This document shows, in pieces, positions 62,751-64,000 of a DNA stretch of 64,000 nt. The position numbers and the translations under genes were made by a program. The notes beneath the pieces were generated by a model. It had not been told where the DNA came from. It did not search any database and saw only the letters and a list, made by a program, of their open reading frames with translations. Origin of the DNA: Limisphaerales bacterium (GTDB taxonomy: Bacteria > Verrucomicrobiota > Verrucomicrobiia > Limisphaerales > UBA1096); NCBI GenBank assembly GCA_004213515.1, contig SHAK01000002.1, positions 57,941 to 121,940 of the forward strand, given 5' to 3'. How positions within the stretch are numbered: the stretch's first letter is position 1; each line of letters begins with the position of its first letter.

Positions 62751-64000
62751 ATGAAAACCATGCTTTGTTCCCGCCGCCACATGCTACATACCTCAGCATT
62801 TGGCCTAAGCTCAATTGCTGCATCTTTGCTTCTAAAGCGAGATGGTCTATTGGCTGAAGAAGCCGGAATACCAGTTAAACCGGAGCTTGAACAAAAAACA
62901 TACGATCTATTACCCAAGCAGCCTCATCACAACTCAAAAGCAAAGGCAATGATATCAATGTTTATGCTGGGTGGCCCGAGTCAAATTGATCTCTTTGATC
63001 CTAAACATGAACTTATTAAACACAATGGGAAATCTTTTACCGGAGATCTAAAGTTTGATAACCCTGCACAAGCCAGCCGAGAAATCATGGCGCCGCTGTG
63101 GAAGTTCAAATCTCATGGACAATGTGGAATGGAACTTTCCGAGCTGGTTCCTCATTTAGGAGGTATTGCTGACGATATCACCTTAATCCGATCAATGCAC
63201 ACAGGCGCTAACAATCACATCCCATCCAACTACGCGCTAAACACAGGTAAAGCCGCAAGCGGTCGAGCAGTCCTAGGCAGTTGGTTAACCAGTGCACTGG
63301 GAAGTGAAACACAAGAATTACCCTCTTATGTTGCTTTGACTGATACCCGAGGTCTGCCATTGATCGGCGGAGAAAATTGGTCAAATGGCAAATTGCCCTC
63401 GATATACCAAGGAACGGTTGTAAGACCGATAGCACCAAGAATTTTCAATCTCGACCCACCCAGACACCTCAAGGGAGATCCACAAGAAGAACAGCTGCAA
63501 TTGTTATCCAAACTCAATCAGGAATATATTAGGGAACATCCAGGTGAGAACGATCTGGATGCAAGAATGCAAAGTTATGGTTTAGCTGCGCGCATGCAGG
63601 TAGCCGCACGTGAAGCTTTTGACATATCTAATGAATCGACTGCCACCAAAAAGATGTATGGCATTGATCAAAAAGTTACGCGTGATTACGGCACTCGCTG
63701 TCTAATTGCTAGGAGGTTAGTAGAACGTGGTGTCCGATTCGTTCAAATCCTTTGCAACGGACAAGTCTGGGATCATCATGGCTCAATCAAAAAAGCCCTT
63801 CCACAAAGGTGCGCGGAAATAGACAAACCTGCTGCTGCACTTGTCCGCGACCTCAAAGAACGTGGATTACTTGACAGCACAATAGTTCATTGGGGAGGAG
63901 AAATGGGAAGATTGCCAGTTATTCAATTCCGAGATGGACTAACAAAGCGAGAAACGGTTGGGCGTGACCATAACACCTATGGTTTTAGCATGTGGGTCGC
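62751..64000 (+). CDS. DUF1501 family protein, 3' end cut by the window
   Basis: The first 416 codons of a DUF1501 gene, starting at the ATG at 62751. The N-terminus MKTMLCSRRHMLHTSAFGLSSIAASLLL is a Tat-like signal (SRRHMLHTSAFG). SMFMLGGPSQIDLFDPKHEL is the first family block, VRFVQILCNGQVWDHHGSI the second, and STIVHWGGEMGRLPV with RDHNTYGFSMWVA the third, so little of the protein is missing. It lies nine bases after its PSD1 partner. Confidence 0.93.
   Translation, partial: MKTMLCSRRHMLHTSAFGLSSIAASLLLKRDGLLAEEAGIPVKPELEQKTYDLLPKQPHHNSKAKAMISMFMLGGPSQIDLFDPKHELIKHNGKSFTGDLKFDNPAQASREIMAPLWKFKSHGQCGMELSELVPHLGGIADDITLIRSMHTGANNHIPSNYALNTGKAASGRAVLGSWLTSALGSETQELPSYVALTDTRGLPLIGGENWSNGKLPSIYQGTVVRPIAPRIFNLDPPRHLKGDPQEEQLQLLSKLNQEYIREHPGENDLDARMQSYGLAARMQVAAREAFDISNESTATKKMYGIDQKVTRDYGTRCLIARRLVERGVRFVQILCNGQVWDHHGSIKKALPQRCAEIDKPAAALVRDLKERGLLDSTIVHWGGEMGRLPVIQFRDGLTKRETVGRDHNTYGFSMWV

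Overview
The window (about 40 % G+C by eye) looks like a chromosomal segment from a bacterium of the PVC superphylum, most likely Verrucomicrobiota and less likely Planctomycetota. The pointers are a planctomycete/verrucomicrobia-type bacterial microcompartment (BMC) locus, two PSD1/DUF1501 gene pairs, a formylglycine-type sulfatase, a DUF2723 membrane protein with TPRs, and a MoxR-DUF58-BatA-coiled-coil operon. Many genes lack a clear Shine-Dalgarno site, and genes inside operons often overlap by ATGA, GTGA, TAATG or TAGTG. I used those junctions to correct several starts.

Layout. 1-5035 (minus): BMC operon with a phosphotransacylase PduL, three BMC-H, three BMC-P (one cut by the window edge), acetate kinase and a CoA-acylating aldehyde dehydrogenase. 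A divergent DeoR-family regulator follows at 5131-5889. 5983-7098: a bacterial eRF1/Vms1-like protein. 7165-12110 (minus): PSD1, DUF1501 and a DapA-family aldolase. 12221-13612 (plus): CotH-like protein. 13619-21980 (minus): an eight-gene, mostly overlapping run of sugar-acid dehydratase, methyltransferase, glycosyltransferase, two ABC exporter pairs and a second methyltransferase. One permease carries an unexpected biotin-carboxyl-carrier-like domain. 22021-28600 (minus): ArsR-methyltransferase fusion, fabD, ankyrin protein, sulfatase, pgl and zwf, then tRNA-Phe. 28812-30557 (minus): sulfite reductase, divergent from metK-ahcY (plus, with a promoter, operator-like palindrome and terminator). 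33557-48061 (minus): an eight-gene surface/chaperone-type operon of TPR-metallopeptidase, DUF4159, MoxR, DUF58, BatA-like, DUF4175-like, vWA-like and caspase-like genes. 48241-53155: dimeric dUTPase, hpt, moaD, moaE, a CCA/poly(A) polymerase on the opposite strand, and ptsI. 53163-64000: DUF2723-TPR protein, Nudix, tadA, a serine hydrolase, and a second PSD1/DUF1501 pair cut by the right edge.

How it fits together. The BMC genes would turn an aldehyde, probably lactaldehyde from L-fucose or L-rhamnose, into acyl-CoA, acyl-phosphate and then ATP. The sulfatase, PSD1/DUF1501 proteins, DapA-like aldolase and YjhG-type dehydratase suggest a polysaccharide-eating lifestyle that may include sulfated algal glycans. 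zwf/pgl supply NADPH, and metK/ahcY run the SAM cycle that feeds several methyltransferases nearby. No CRISPR array, insertion sequence, prophage, rRNA or obvious pseudogene was seen, and no stretch longer than 300 bases lacks a gene.
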